From Bacteroidia bacterium (GTDB taxonomy: Bacteria > Bacteroidota > Bacteroidia > SpSt-205): a DNA stretch of 54,692 nucleotides. The position numbers were made by a program, and so were the translations under genes. How positions within the stretch are numbered: position 1 is the stretch's first letter; each line of letters begins with the position of its first letter. Below are positions 8,748-16,710 of this stretch, piece by piece. The stretch lies in the NCBI GenBank assembly GCA_025054525.1, contig JANWZJ010000004.1, forward strand, positions 14,092-68,783, written 5' to 3'. The notes under the pieces were generated by a model that was not told the DNA's origin, did no database searches, and worked only from the letters and a program-made list of their open reading frames with translations.

Positions 8748-10037
8748 TTGGACCCTATTCCACTGGTGGGGGTTGGGGTATTCCTCCTATCCTCAGCCCT
8801 TTTCTCGGGCTATGAGACCGCCTTTTTCTCTTTATCCCCAGCCCAACTCAATGACCTTATCCACAGGCATCCAGGGCGAGTCTGGGTGCACTGGATACGC
8901 TACTTTAGCGAGGTACCTGAGATACTGTTGAGTGTTATCCTTATCGGCAATACCTTGGTAAATTTAGGGACGACGCTCTTGCTGCTTCATTTAGGAAGGC
9001 AGTGGGGCCCTTCAGGCGAAGCGATAGCCGCTGGGGTAGCTTTAGCCTTGCTTATTCTGATTGGGGAGATTATACCCAAGAGCCTGGCGATTACGCAACC
9101 GATAGCGTTTCTTCAAGTAGCTACGCCGCTCATTCAGGTGAGTTTATGGGCTACCTATCCTGTATCATGGTATATGGACAAGCTTAGAAGAAGTGTAGAA
9201 AGACGCTGGCAGACACAATCTTCCCCCGAAAGCTTAACACGCATCGTAGAAACAATCCCTACAGACCTTTCCCCTCCTGCGGAGAAGCGCATACTCAAGA
9301 ACCTTCTGCTTTTGCGCCAGCTCCCCGTCAAAGCCTTCATGGTCTCTCGGATGGATATGAAAGCACTCCCCTATGACCTTCCCTGGCAAAAGCTCAAAAC
9401 TGCCATAGCAGAGGTAGGACTCACTCGCATTCCCATCTATAAGGATAGTTTAGATAACATACAAGGCGTACTGCTTGTCAAAGAGCTTTTGCCGCACTGG
9501 GATAAAGAAGAACTCTCTAACTGGCAAGCACTGCTGCGTAAAGTCCATTTCGTCCCCGAAAATAAAAATGCTTATGAGCATCTGCTATACCTCAAAAATC
9601 ATCGCTTCCCTTTGAGTATCGTTGTAGATGAATTCGGTAGTGTAGCGGGAGTTGTATCCCTTCAGCGCCTTTTGGAAGTTATATTTGGATATGAAGAAGA
9701 AGACCGTAAAGAACAGCGCCTATATGAAGTGTATGCCGATGGCTCTATCTGCTTCCAGGCCCATGTGCCCCTTCTATTGGTACAGGAATTACTTCAACTG
9801 CCAGTAGATTTCTTTTCCGAGGAGGAAGCGCGCAGCGCAGAGAACTTAGCAGAGTTCTTACTTTCGCTGGCAGAACGAATCCCTGCCAAAGGAGAAACTC
9901 TCATCTATCGGGATTATGCGTTTGAGGTGTTGGAAGGCACGGCTCATCGGATTGAGCGGGTGCGTGCTTATCGTCGTAGCTTGCCAGGATCCAGCAGTCC
10001 CTCGTCCGAAAGCCTATCCGCGTCTAACCCTGCCTGA
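8748..10037 (+). CDS. gldE: GldE, CNNM/CorC-like gliding-associated membrane protein
   Basis: 429 aa. The order is a DUF21/CNNM membrane domain with three or four helices (about 1-135, including GVFLLSSALFSGYETAFFSL), a CBS pair (about 190-315, with VSRMDMKALP and FPLSIVVDEFGSVAGVVSL), and a CorC_HlyC C-terminal domain (about 330-410). The TlyC/CorC-like protein directly upstream of gldD is the gldE-gldD arrangement known from Flavobacterium. In that genus GldE is linked to GldD function in gliding and type IX secretion. An in-frame ATG exists at 8646, but it would run into the divergent gene. The TTG at 8748 is preferred because an exact TAGCTTTG lies 8 bases upstream and the protein then begins just before its first membrane helix. 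Confidence 0.85.
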   Translation: MDPIPLVGVGVFLLSSALFSGYETAFFSLSPAQLNDLIHRHPGRVWVHWIRYFSEVPEILLSVILIGNTLVNLGTTLLLLHLGRQWGPSGEAIAAGVALALLILIGEIIPKSLAITQPIAFLQVATPLIQVSLWATYPVSWYMDKLRRSVERRWQTQSSPESLTRIVETIPTDLSPPAEKRILKNLLLLRQLPVKAFMVSRMDMKALPYDLPWQKLKTAIAEVGLTRIPIYKDSLDNIQGVLLVKELLPHWDKEELSNWQALLRKVHFVPENKNAYEHLLYLKNHRFPLSIVVDEFGSVAGVVSLQRLLEVIFGYEEEDRKEQRLYEVYADGSICFQAHVPLLLVQELLQLPVDFFSEEEARSAENLAEFLLSLAERIPAKGETLIYRDYAFEVLEGTAHRIERVRAYRRSLPGSSSPSSESLSASNPA

Positions 10038-10533
10038 TACTGGACGCTATGATACTTTAGATTGTGAAGTGTGTCCCATGCGATTTGCTTATCCAGCTTA
10101 TGCGCGCCTTCATTATATTCCCCGTGACTCATGCTGGTTTGACCTATACTTTCCCGAACTGGATGCTTATTGGCATATCACCGCACATGACTTTCAAACC
10201 CTCCAAACTACCTCCAGTAAAGCCCTGGAAATATACCGCAAACTCATCTATAAGCACGCTATCCGCGCCACAGAGATTAGCGAGAAGTTCATACGAGGAC
10301 CAAAAGGCAAAGGATTCTTTTACGAAATCTACGGAGAAACACCCACACATGCCCTTATATTTTACACTGATTCGGTCCGTTATGCGCTTATGATAGCTTC
10401 TTACTTCAAGGTAGCAGGTGAAGAGGATTCGCTTGCACCTATCATCCAACGGATGAAATATGAACTCATGCAAATCTATCCTACTATCACATGGAGACCC
10501 GCGCGATTGACACACACGCACACCTGTTTTTAG
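9916..10533 (+). CDS. gldD: GldD gliding motility lipoprotein
   Basis: 205 aa. A lipoprotein signal with basic n-region, hydrophobic core and lipobox VVAC (lipidated Cys 23) is followed by a GldD-type body: PRLTLPD, CPMRFAYPAYARL, CWFDLYFP, an LIYKHAIRATEI helix and a C-terminal SLAPIIQRMKYELMQIY helix. GldD is required for gliding and type IX secretion in Flavobacterium and sits in the envelope. The whole signal peptide is encoded inside the last 122 bases of gldE in another frame. Trimming to a later start would remove the lipobox, so the overlap looks real. The 3' end overlaps tatD by 43 bases. Confidence 0.85.
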   Translation: MRLRCWKARLIGLSGCVLIVVACQDPAVPRPKAYPRLTLPDTGRYDTLDCEVCPMRFAYPAYARLHYIPRDSCWFDLYFPELDAYWHITAHDFQTLQTTSSKALEIYRKLIYKHAIRATEISEKFIRGPKGKGFFYEIYGETPTHALIFYTDSVRYALMIASYFKVAGEEDSLAPIIQRMKYELMQIYPTITWRPARLTHTHTCF

Positions 10534-11297
10534 AGGACTTTTCAGGAGACATAGATGCTATAACCTATCGTGCGCAGCAGAGTTGCCATGCTGTTCTCCT
10601 TCCTAACTTAGACCTGCAAACCTTACCCTCTCTCCAGAGATTGCTGCATGCGTACCCAGGCTTCTACTTCGGTATGATAGGGCTTCATCCTATGCACGTA
10701 AAAGAAAACTACAGAGAGGAACTCTCTGCTCTTGAGATGTACCTTAATCGGGAGCCCTGGATAGCGATTGGTGAAGTGGGTCTAGACCTATATTACACCC
10801 GAGAGACTCAAGCCGCTCAGGAAGAGGCGCTCTTCATCCAGGCTGAATGGGCCAAAAAACTACACTTACCCCTCTCTATTCATTTTCGTGAAGCACTCCG
10901 AGAAACCTTAGCAGTCCTTCATCCCCTAAGGGGAGAAATCCGAGGGGTCTTTCACTGCTTTACTGGCACATATGAGGAGGGTAAGGCTATCTTAGATTCA
11001 GGGTTTTACTTAGGAATTGGAGGGGTTCTTACCTATAAGAATGCTACGACCTTACAGGATGCGGTACGAAAGATTCCTTTGAGTAGCATGGTTTTAGAGA
11101 CGGATAGTCCTTACCTTGCCCCTGTCCCCTTGCGGGGAAAGCGTAACGAGAGCAGTTATATCCTTCACACAGCGCGGGTATTAGCTTCTTTGAAAGGGCT
11201 GCATCTGGAAGAAGTGCTGGAGCATACGACCCAAACAGCCACTGAGTTATTTAGATTAGCTGAGTTCTCGGCGCCGCAACGGCACGAAGCGAAATAG
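10491..11297 (+). CDS. tatD: TatD-family metal-dependent hydrolase
   Basis: 268 aa, the family length. The amidohydrolase TIM barrel shows the N-terminal metal motif IDTHAHL (about 6-12), GEVGLDLYY (about 94), SIHFREA (about 128), FHCFTG (about 154) and LETDSPYLAPVPLRG (about 203). TatD enzymes are cytoplasmic 3'-5' DNases or general hydrolases linked to DNA repair and quality control. The ATG lies within the last 43 bases of gldD, so translation is probably coupled. The 3' end overlaps the convergent pcm by 42 bases. Confidence 0.9.
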   Translation: METRAIDTHAHLFLEDFSGDIDAITYRAQQSCHAVLLPNLDLQTLPSLQRLLHAYPGFYFGMIGLHPMHVKENYREELSALEMYLNREPWIAIGEVGLDLYYTRETQAAQEEALFIQAEWAKKLHLPLSIHFREALRETLAVLHPLRGEIRGVFHCFTGTYEEGKAILDSGFYLGIGGVLTYKNATTLQDAVRKIPLSSMVLETDSPYLAPVPLRGKRNESSYILHTARVLASLKGLHLEEVLEHTTQTATELFRLAEFSAPQRHEAK

Positions 11298-11909
11298 TCC
11301 TTTTTCTTCACAAATCAACCTTCCTTTTTCCTTGATGTAGAGCCGCATAATCTGTTGGGGTGGTTTGCCTATGGGGGCGACAAGCCGTCCTCCTTCTTTG
11401 AGCTGGCCGAAGAGGGTAGGGGGGACCTCTTCGGCGCCAGCCGTAAGCAGAATCCTATCAAACGGGGCAAAGCTAGGCCAGCCTAAGTGGCCATCTCCCC
11501 ATCGCAGACTGGCTTTATAGCCTAACTGCTCCAGAAGAGCCTTAGCCCGTTCGTAGAGCAGCCGTTCTAACTCTACAGAATATACTTCGCCGCCCATCTC
11601 GCAGAGGATGGCGGTCTGATAGCCCGAACCCGTCCCAATCTCCAGAATCCTATGCCCTGGTTGCACTGCCAGAAGCTGGGTTTGATAGGCTACGGTGTAG
11701 GGTTGGCTAATCGTTTGCTTGCACGCGATAGGAAGGGCTCTATCTTCATAGGCATGTTCAATAAGAGTGGGTTCTGTGAAGAAGTGTCTCGGTACGCGTT
11801 CCATCGCACGAAGTACAGCTTGGTCGGTAATCCCGCGCGCAGCTATCTTTTCTACCAGTCTGCGGCGCAGCCCCCGAAATCGCGGTGAATCCTCAAAGAT
11901 AGGTGACAC
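11256..11909 (-). CDS. pcm: Protein-L-isoaspartate O-methyltransferase
   Basis: 217 aa. It repairs isoaspartyl residues in ageing proteins using S-adenosylmethionine. Seen: the PCMT substrate loop with TISQPYTVA (about 64), the SAM motif LEIGTGSGYQTAIL (about 88-101), the acidic strand end VYSVELE, RWGDGHLGW, and the GGRLVAPIG post-motif. The GTG at 11909 overlaps the end of the upstream beta-barrel gene by 17 bases. Its C-terminus overlaps tatD on the other strand. Confidence 0.93.
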   Translation of the reverse strand: MSPIFEDSPRFRGLRRRLVEKIAARGITDQAVLRAMERVPRHFFTEPTLIEHAYEDRALPIACKQTISQPYTVAYQTQLLAVQPGHRILEIGTGSGYQTAILCEMGGEVYSVELERLLYERAKALLEQLGYKASLRWGDGHLGWPSFAPFDRILLTAGAEEVPPTLFGQLKEGGRLVAPIGKPPQQIMRLYIKEKGRLICEEKGLFRFVPLRRRELS

Positions 11910-12624
11910 TACTATTGCGTATTTTCTTCTTGGGTACTTTGGGAGAATTGTAGATATATATGCCTATTTGAAGGGGATGTACGCCAGGTGGTCCTTCATT
12001 CTTATGCCAGAGGGCAGAGGGATTGTAACTTCCAAAAATGCCTATTCCCCTCCATCCGATTCGTCCACCCACGCCGTACTGCACCAACTCTGTGTGAAAA
12101 ATAGAGTTCCCAAACACAAGGTAGCGAGTCAGCTCTTGGCCTTGGCGATATTTGAACTTATACTTACTCCAGGAGAGGAGTTCGCCGAAGCCAAAAGCAG
12201 CTAAGTGAAGTTTTCGCCAGTGCAACCCTATTTCTATAGGCACATGAAAATATCCTAACTGAAGCTTACTTTTAGCCTGGGTTTTCGGTGGAAGCATAGG
12301 CGTATCATAACTTAGCTTGTTGTTTTCATCAAAGAGAAGAACTGGCTTCTCAAACCGCACTTCCCGAATTACCATTCCCCCTCCTATTCCTATGTAGAAC
12401 TTTCCTATGTTGATATAAGGCAGCAGTTTGAGATTGAACTTGATAGAGCCGGCGCCTGTTACGGTAGTTCGGAGCGCAGCGGGCAAACCTATCCAGTAAT
12501 TATATCCCAACTCTTGGTATAACTGAAGTCGCCACTGCTTAGGGGGGGAGGCATTTTCTTCGGGAGACTGTCCTTGCAGAAGACAAACCGTAGTCAGGAG
12601 GAATAGCTTAGAGTCTCTGCACAT
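11893..12624 (-). CDS. Outer-membrane beta-barrel protein, function unknown
   Basis: 243 aa. A short signal peptide (to about residue 18) is followed by a series of amphipathic beta strands with aromatic girdle residues, such as LQLYQELGYNYWIGL, YINIGKFYIGIGGGMVI, LQLGYFHVPIEIGLHW and LHLAAFGFGELLSW. It resembles the porin-family outer-membrane proteins common in Bacteroidota, but the last residues (PKKKIRNSSVTYL) are not a classical barrel C-terminus. TATATTTG ends 4 bases before the ATG. It is probably cotranscribed with pcm. Confidence 0.7.
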   Translation of the reverse strand: MCRDSKLFLLTTVCLLQGQSPEENASPPKQWRLQLYQELGYNYWIGLPAALRTTVTGAGSIKFNLKLLPYINIGKFYIGIGGGMVIREVRFEKPVLLFDENNKLSYDTPMLPPKTQAKSKLQLGYFHVPIEIGLHWRKLHLAAFGFGELLSWSKYKFKYRQGQELTRYLVFGNSIFHTELVQYGVGGRIGWRGIGIFGSYNPSALWHKNEGPPGVHPLQIGIYIYNSPKVPKKKIRNSSVTYL

Positions 12625-12628
12625 GAAG

Positions 12629-12636
12629 CAAATATA
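12629..12636 (-). promoter_or_regulatory. -7 element of the beta-barrel gene
   Basis: Exact TATATTTG on the minus strand, 4 bases before the ATG at 12624, in the 15-base gap after the rpe stop. A leaderless mRNA is predicted. Confidence 0.6.
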
Positions 12637-12639
12637 GAA

Positions 12640-13311
12640 TTATGCGTCGTGAGTGGCTGTTATCCATGCTCGGCGCAGTTCGTAGATAGCTTGGGTTTTG
12701 TTAGGGGCTTTGACTATGCTACTTCCTGCTACGAGCACATCTGCACGAGGTAGAAGAGATGCCGTTTCTGGAGAGACCCCTCCATCTACTTCTATGAGGG
12801 CATGCGCTTTCGCTTGAAGGCGCAGTTCTGCGAGCCGCTCTACTTTATGGCCCACATAAGGAATAAACTTTTGCCCTCCGAAGCCTGGGTTGACACTCAT
12901 AAGGCATACCAAATCAATCTCCGGCAAAATATCCATAAGCACCTCCACTGGAGTAGCTGGATTAAGAGCTATGCCTGCTCTTTTGCCCAGAGCATGGATT
13001 TGACGAACGAGTCTATCGGGGTGAGGGGTTGCTTCCCAGTGAAAGGTCAAAATATCAGCGCCGACTTCAGCGAAGGCAGGCAGATATCTCTCAGGCTGGA
13101 CTATCATCAGGTGCACATCCAGTGGCAGGTGGCTTGTAGCTCTTATGGATTCCATCACGGGCAAGCCGAATGAAATATTAGGGACGAATACCCCATCCAT
13201 AATATCACAGTGTAGCCAGTCTGCTCCTGCGGCTTCTAAGGCTCGGATTTCTTCTGCCAGTTGCCCGAAGTCTGCAGCTAAAAGGGAAGGAGCCACAATA
13301 GGCTTCCTCAT
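12640..13311 (-). CDS. rpe: Ribulose-phosphate 3-epimerase
   Basis: 223 aa. It interconverts ribulose-5-phosphate and xylulose-5-phosphate in the pentose phosphate pathway. Family marks in order: IVAPSLLAADFG (about 4), HCDIMDGVFVPNISFG (about 34), DVHLMI (about 65), LMSVNPGFGGQKFIP (about 137), EVDGGV (about 174) and VAGSSIV (about 194). Divergent from the AlbA_2 gene with only 29 bases between start codons. No close TAnnTTTG is seen for rpe, so its promoter must overlap the neighbour's coding sequence or be of another type. Confidence 0.95.
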   Translation of the reverse strand: MRKPIVAPSLLAADFGQLAEEIRALEAAGADWLHCDIMDGVFVPNISFGLPVMESIRATSHLPLDVHLMIVQPERYLPAFAEVGADILTFHWEATPHPDRLVRQIHALGKRAGIALNPATPVEVLMDILPEIDLVCLMSVNPGFGGQKFIPYVGHKVERLAELRLQAKAHALIEVDGGVSPETASLLPRADVLVAGSSIVKAPNKTQAIYELRRAWITATHDA

Positions 13312-13327
13312 GAGCGGGGAAATTCGT

Positions 13328-13335
13328 TATTTTTG
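13328..13335 (+). promoter_or_regulatory. -7 element of the AlbA_2 gene
   Basis: Exact TATTTTTG ending 5 bases before the ATG at 13341, inside the 29-base space to rpe. Confidence 0.6.
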
Positions 13336-13340
13336 GGCAA

Positions 13341-14006
13341 ATGAGGGGATGGGACACTTCCCCTCTGCTGGCTCGTATCGCTGCAGGTGAGGGAACGCAG
13401 TTGGACTTCAAGCAGCGGATAGACAGCGCCCGCAAAATCGCTCGTACCCTATCTGCCTTCGCTAATACCGAGGGGGGTAGCCTCCTCATCGGCGTCAAAG
13501 ACAACGGACGAATCTGCGGTATAGACCCCGAGCAAGAATACTACATGATAGAGTTAGCGGCTTCTCGGTACATGCGCCCGATGCCTTCTTTCTCTGTACA
13601 AGTTCATTTGTGGGAGGAGCGGCAGATTTTAGAAGTCGTCGTGCCCGTCCAAAGAGAGCTACGACCCTTTTTCGTCAGAGAAGAAGATGACTCCTTTCGG
13701 GCGTATGTTCGGGTAGGGGATCAAAGTCGGGTGGCAGGGCCGTTGTTAGAAGCCCTATGGAGAGAAGAGAAGAATCCTCAGCATGTATTTTTCCGGCGGG
13801 AAGAGAGCCGGCTCATGGAATATCTGAAGAAGCATTCCTTCATAGACGAGCCTACCTATCGTCGTCTGCTGGGGAGAGGGGCAGCTTGGAAAGCCCAGCG
13901 TATCCTTATTAAGTATACCCTTATAGGACTGCTTCGCATGGAGATTTTGCCAGAGGGTGAAATTTTTCACCGAGTGGGTGAAGAACTTACAATACAGCCT
14001 CGTTGA
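13341..14006 (+). CDS. AlbA_2 (schlafen-like) domain protein
   Basis: 221 aa. Residues about 8-120 match the AlbA_2/divergent AAA_4 pattern: EGTQLDFKQRI, LSAFANTEGGSLLIGVKDNGRICGI, and a YVRVGDQSRVA segment near 120. The domain is found in bacterial putative regulators and in schlafen proteins and is thought to bind nucleic acid. The C-terminal part (about 150-221) looks like a winged helix (LMEYLKKHSFIDEPTYRRLLG), as in many members that act as transcription regulators. Target unknown. Confidence 0.75.
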   Translation: MRGWDTSPLLARIAAGEGTQLDFKQRIDSARKIARTLSAFANTEGGSLLIGVKDNGRICGIDPEQEYYMIELAASRYMRPMPSFSVQVHLWEERQILEVVVPVQRELRPFFVREEDDSFRAYVRVGDQSRVAGPLLEALWREEKNPQHVFFRREESRLMEYLKKHSFIDEPTYRRLLGRGAAWKAQRILIKYTLIGLLRMEILPEGEIFHRVGEELTIQPR

Positions 14007-14015
14007 GAAAGGCAT

Positions 14016-14023
14016 TATCTTTG
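14016..14023 (+). promoter_or_regulatory. -7 element of the thiolase gene
   Basis: Exact TATCTTTG ending 4 bases before the thiolase ATG at 14028, in the 21-base gap after the AlbA_2 gene. Confidence 0.6.
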
Positions 14024-14027
14024 CCAC

Positions 14028-15203
14028 ATGCAGGAAGCGTACATCGTGGCGGGCTTTCGCACTGCTGTAGGTAAAGCTCCCCGCGGAAGGCTGCGAACCG
14101 TCCGCCCCGACGAGATGGCCGTATCAGTCATAGAGAAGATTAAGGAAAGCTTGCCCCAAATAAACTTCGCTCAAGAGATAGATGACCTTATATGCGGTAA
14201 TGCCATCCCAGAAGCAGAACAAGGTCTCAATATGGCACGTTACATCGCTCTGCGCAGCATAGGTAAAGAAGTTCCTGGCATGACTATTAATCGGTATTGT
14301 GCATCTGGATTAGAAGCCATAGCGATTGCCGTGGCGAAAATACGCACTGGGGATGCCGACGCTATTTTGGCTGGCGGCGCTGAAACGATGTCTCTTGTGC
14401 CCATGGGTGGCTTTCGGATAGCACCCAACTACGATTATGCTCTACATGCCCCTGATTGGTACTATAACATGGGCATGACAGCCGAAGAAGTAGCTCGGCA
14501 GTTTGGCATCAAACGGGAAGAAGCCGATGCTTTTGCGCTGCAATCACACCAGCGTGCCGTGGCAGCTATCGCAGAGGGTAAGTTTCGGGAAGAAATCGTC
14601 CCTCTCAAGGTCAAAGAGGTCGTAGTGGAAAATGGCAAAAAGCAGGTACGAGAGTTTCTGCACGACACAGATGAAGGACCGCGCCCCGATACCAGCATGG
14701 AAGCTCTCGCTAAACTCAAACCTGTCTTTTCTGCGAACGGGCAAGTAACAGCTGGAAACTCATCACAGACCTCTGATGGGGCTGCATTCGTATTAGTAGT
14801 GAGCGAGCGTTTCCTCAAGGATCATCAGCTACAGCCCATAGCGGTTATGCGTGGGTATGCCGTGGCAGGAGTAGAACCGCGCATTATGGGGATAGGTCCC
14901 GTAGAGGCAATCCCCAAAGCCCTCAAACGCGCAGGGCTCAGCTTAGCGGACATAAACCTTATAGAGCTTAATGAGGCATTTGCTGCGCAGTCTTTGGCTG
15001 TCGTGCGTTTGGCAGGGTTTCCTGAAGAGAAACTCAACGTAAATGGAGGTGCGATTGCCTTGGGTCATCCTCTGGGCTGTTCTGGAGCGAAACTCACCGT
15101 CCAAATCCTCAACGAACTCAAACGCCGAGGTGAAAAGTATGGTATGGTCTCTGCTTGTGTAGGCGGGGGGCAGGGAATCGCGGGCATCTTTGAACGGCTC
15201 TGA
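14028..15203 (+). CDS. Acetyl-CoA acyltransferase (thiolase)
   Basis: 391 aa, the normal thiolase length. Catalytic residues are visible: the nucleophile Cys in NRYCASGLEAI (about 88), the His in NEAFAAQ...GGAIALGHPLGCSGAK (about 344) and the C-terminal base in SACVGGGQGIAG (about 378). It catalyses thiolytic cleavage or Claisen condensation of acyl-CoA and could serve beta-oxidation or acetoacetyl-CoA formation. Sequence alone does not separate FadA-type from AtoB-type use. An enoyl-CoA hydratase lies about 9.6 kb away. Its TGA overlaps the acylphosphatase ATG. Confidence 0.93.
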   Translation: MQEAYIVAGFRTAVGKAPRGRLRTVRPDEMAVSVIEKIKESLPQINFAQEIDDLICGNAIPEAEQGLNMARYIALRSIGKEVPGMTINRYCASGLEAIAIAVAKIRTGDADAILAGGAETMSLVPMGGFRIAPNYDYALHAPDWYYNMGMTAEEVARQFGIKREEADAFALQSHQRAVAAIAEGKFREEIVPLKVKEVVVENGKKQVREFLHDTDEGPRPDTSMEALAKLKPVFSANGQVTAGNSSQTSDGAAFVLVVSERFLKDHQLQPIAVMRGYAVAGVEPRIMGIGPVEAIPKALKRAGLSLADINLIELNEAFAAQSLAVVRLAGFPEEKLNVNGGAIALGHPLGCSGAKLTVQILNELKRRGEKYGMVSACVGGGQGIAGIFERL

Positions 15204-15481
15204 TGAATGTCCAGCGCTGGCGCATAAGAGTGTTCGGGCGTGTGCAAGGAGTGTTTTTCCGAAAGTATGCGCAAATGACAGCGAATAGTTTGGGACTGGT
15301 TGGCTTCGTGCGCAATGAAATAGACGGCTCAGTTTTCGCAGAAGTGCAGGGTTCGGAGGAGAACTTAGAGCGATTCGTGCAGTGGGCGCACCGGGGCTCG
15401 CCAGCAGCCCGAGTAGAGCGTGTAGAGGTAGAAAAAGCTCTTCCCCTGGGCACCGAGCCCTCCTTCCTCATAAGAGAATAA
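15203..15481 (+). CDS. acyP: Acylphosphatase
   Basis: 92 aa, typical length. It hydrolyses acyl phosphates. The signature FGRVQGVFFRKYAQ (about 11-24) has the phosphate-binding loop and catalytic Arg, and GFVRNEIDGSVFAEVQG (about 34-50) has the catalytic Asn. The start is TGATG-coupled to thiolase. Confidence 0.93.
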   Translation: MNVQRWRIRVFGRVQGVFFRKYAQMTANSLGLVGFVRNEIDGSVFAEVQGSEENLERFVQWAHRGSPAARVERVEVEKALPLGTEPSFLIRE

Positions 15482-15487
15482 ACTTCT

Positions 15488-15495
15488 TACCTTTG
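15488..15495 (+). promoter_or_regulatory. -7 element of the aminotransferase gene
   Basis: Exact TACCTTTG, 3 bases before the ATG at 15499. It marks this ATG as the start rather than an in-frame codon at 15382 inside the acylphosphatase gene. Confidence 0.6.
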
Positions 15496-15498
15496 GGC

Positions 15499-16710
15499 AT
15501 GCCGCAAATTTCCCTACGGGCACAGACTGTGCCTCCATCGCCTATCAGGAAACTCGTTCCTATCGCCCAACAAGCCAAATCTCGTGGCCGAAAAGTCCTT
15601 CACCTAAATATTGGACAGCCCGACTTGCCCACTCCCCCTGAGTATTGGGAAACCCTTCGCAAAAATCAACCCCAAGTTTTAGACTACACTGAGTCGGGTG
15701 GCATGCCTGCCTTCAAAGAGGCTTATGCTCGCTTCTATACGGAGATATACGGCATCCCCTTAGAGCCGAAGCACATCCTCACTACGACGGGGGGCTCCGA
15801 AGCGCTCCTTTTCGCTTTCCTCACGCTCTTCAATCTAGGGGATGAAGTCGTCGTTATAGAGCCTACTTACGCTAACTACATTGGCTTGGGAACTGCCACG
15901 GGGATTCGTCTCGTTCCTGTGCAGAGCTATATTCACGAGGATTTTGCCCTGCCTGCGCCTGATGCGTTGGAGGCTGCTATCACTCCTAAGACACGAGCTA
16001 TCCTTCTCTGCAATCCTTCTAATCCCACAGGCAAACTATATTCCGAAGCGGAAGTGCGTCAAATCGGCGCTATCTGCCGGCGGCATGGGCTTTTCTTAAT
16101 CAGTGATGAGTCATATCGGGATTACTGCTACGACGGAGAAAGGTTCTTCTCAGCCTTAGAGATAGAGGATAGCAGTGATTTCGTGGTTGTGATTGACACG
16201 CTATCTAAGCGCTATTCGTTATGCGGGGCGCGAGTAGGAGCGCTTATTTCTCGGAACACGGAGGTCGTAGAGGCTGCGCTCAAATGGGCACAAGCCCGAT
16301 TAGCACCACCTACATTGGGTCAGATAGGGGGGTTAGCTGTACTGAACCTACCGAAAAGCTACTATGATCACATACGGGAGACCTTTCAGAAGCGTCGCGA
16401 TACCCTCACTCAGGGACTGCGTACTATACCAGGCGTACAAGTACCCACCGTTCAAGGAGCTTTCTATCTAATGCCCCAACTTCCCGTAGAAGATACGGAT
16501 GCCTTTGCGCGTTGGCTATTAGAGGAGTTTGAGCAGGAGGGCTACACGGTGATGATGGCGCCAGGCTCGGGCTTCTTTACCGACCCTTCCCGAGGTAAAA
16601 AGTTAGCTCGCATCGCCTATGTCTTAGACCTACCGCACTTAGAGCGGGCTGTAGCTATCCTCCGAGCTGCCCTCCAGGTGTACGCTACACGGCGAGTCGC
16701 TGTTTCCTAA
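15499..16710 (+). CDS. Class I PLP-dependent aminotransferase (AspB-like)
   Basis: 403 aa. Fold type I, subgroup I-gamma style: LHLNIGQPDLPTPPEY (about 34), TTGGSEALLFAF (about 95), CNPSNPTGKLYS (about 170), DESYRDYCY (about 199) and the PLP-lysine motif DTLSKRYSLCGARVG (about 229). It transfers amino groups between an amino acid, probably aspartate or a broad substrate, and 2-oxoglutarate. It has its own promoter and overlaps the convergent prmC by 26 bases. Confidence 0.88.
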   Translation: MPQISLRAQTVPPSPIRKLVPIAQQAKSRGRKVLHLNIGQPDLPTPPEYWETLRKNQPQVLDYTESGGMPAFKEAYARFYTEIYGIPLEPKHILTTTGGSEALLFAFLTLFNLGDEVVVIEPTYANYIGLGTATGIRLVPVQSYIHEDFALPAPDALEAAITPKTRAILLCNPSNPTGKLYSEAEVRQIGAICRRHGLFLISDESYRDYCYDGERFFSALEIEDSSDFVVVIDTLSKRYSLCGARVGALISRNTEVVEAALKWAQARLAPPTLGQIGGLAVLNLPKSYYDHIRETFQKRRDTLTQGLRTIPGVQVPTVQGAFYLMPQLPVEDTDAFARWLLEEFEQEGYTVMMAPGSGFFTDPSRGKKLARIAYVLDLPHLERAVAILRAALQVYATRRVAVS

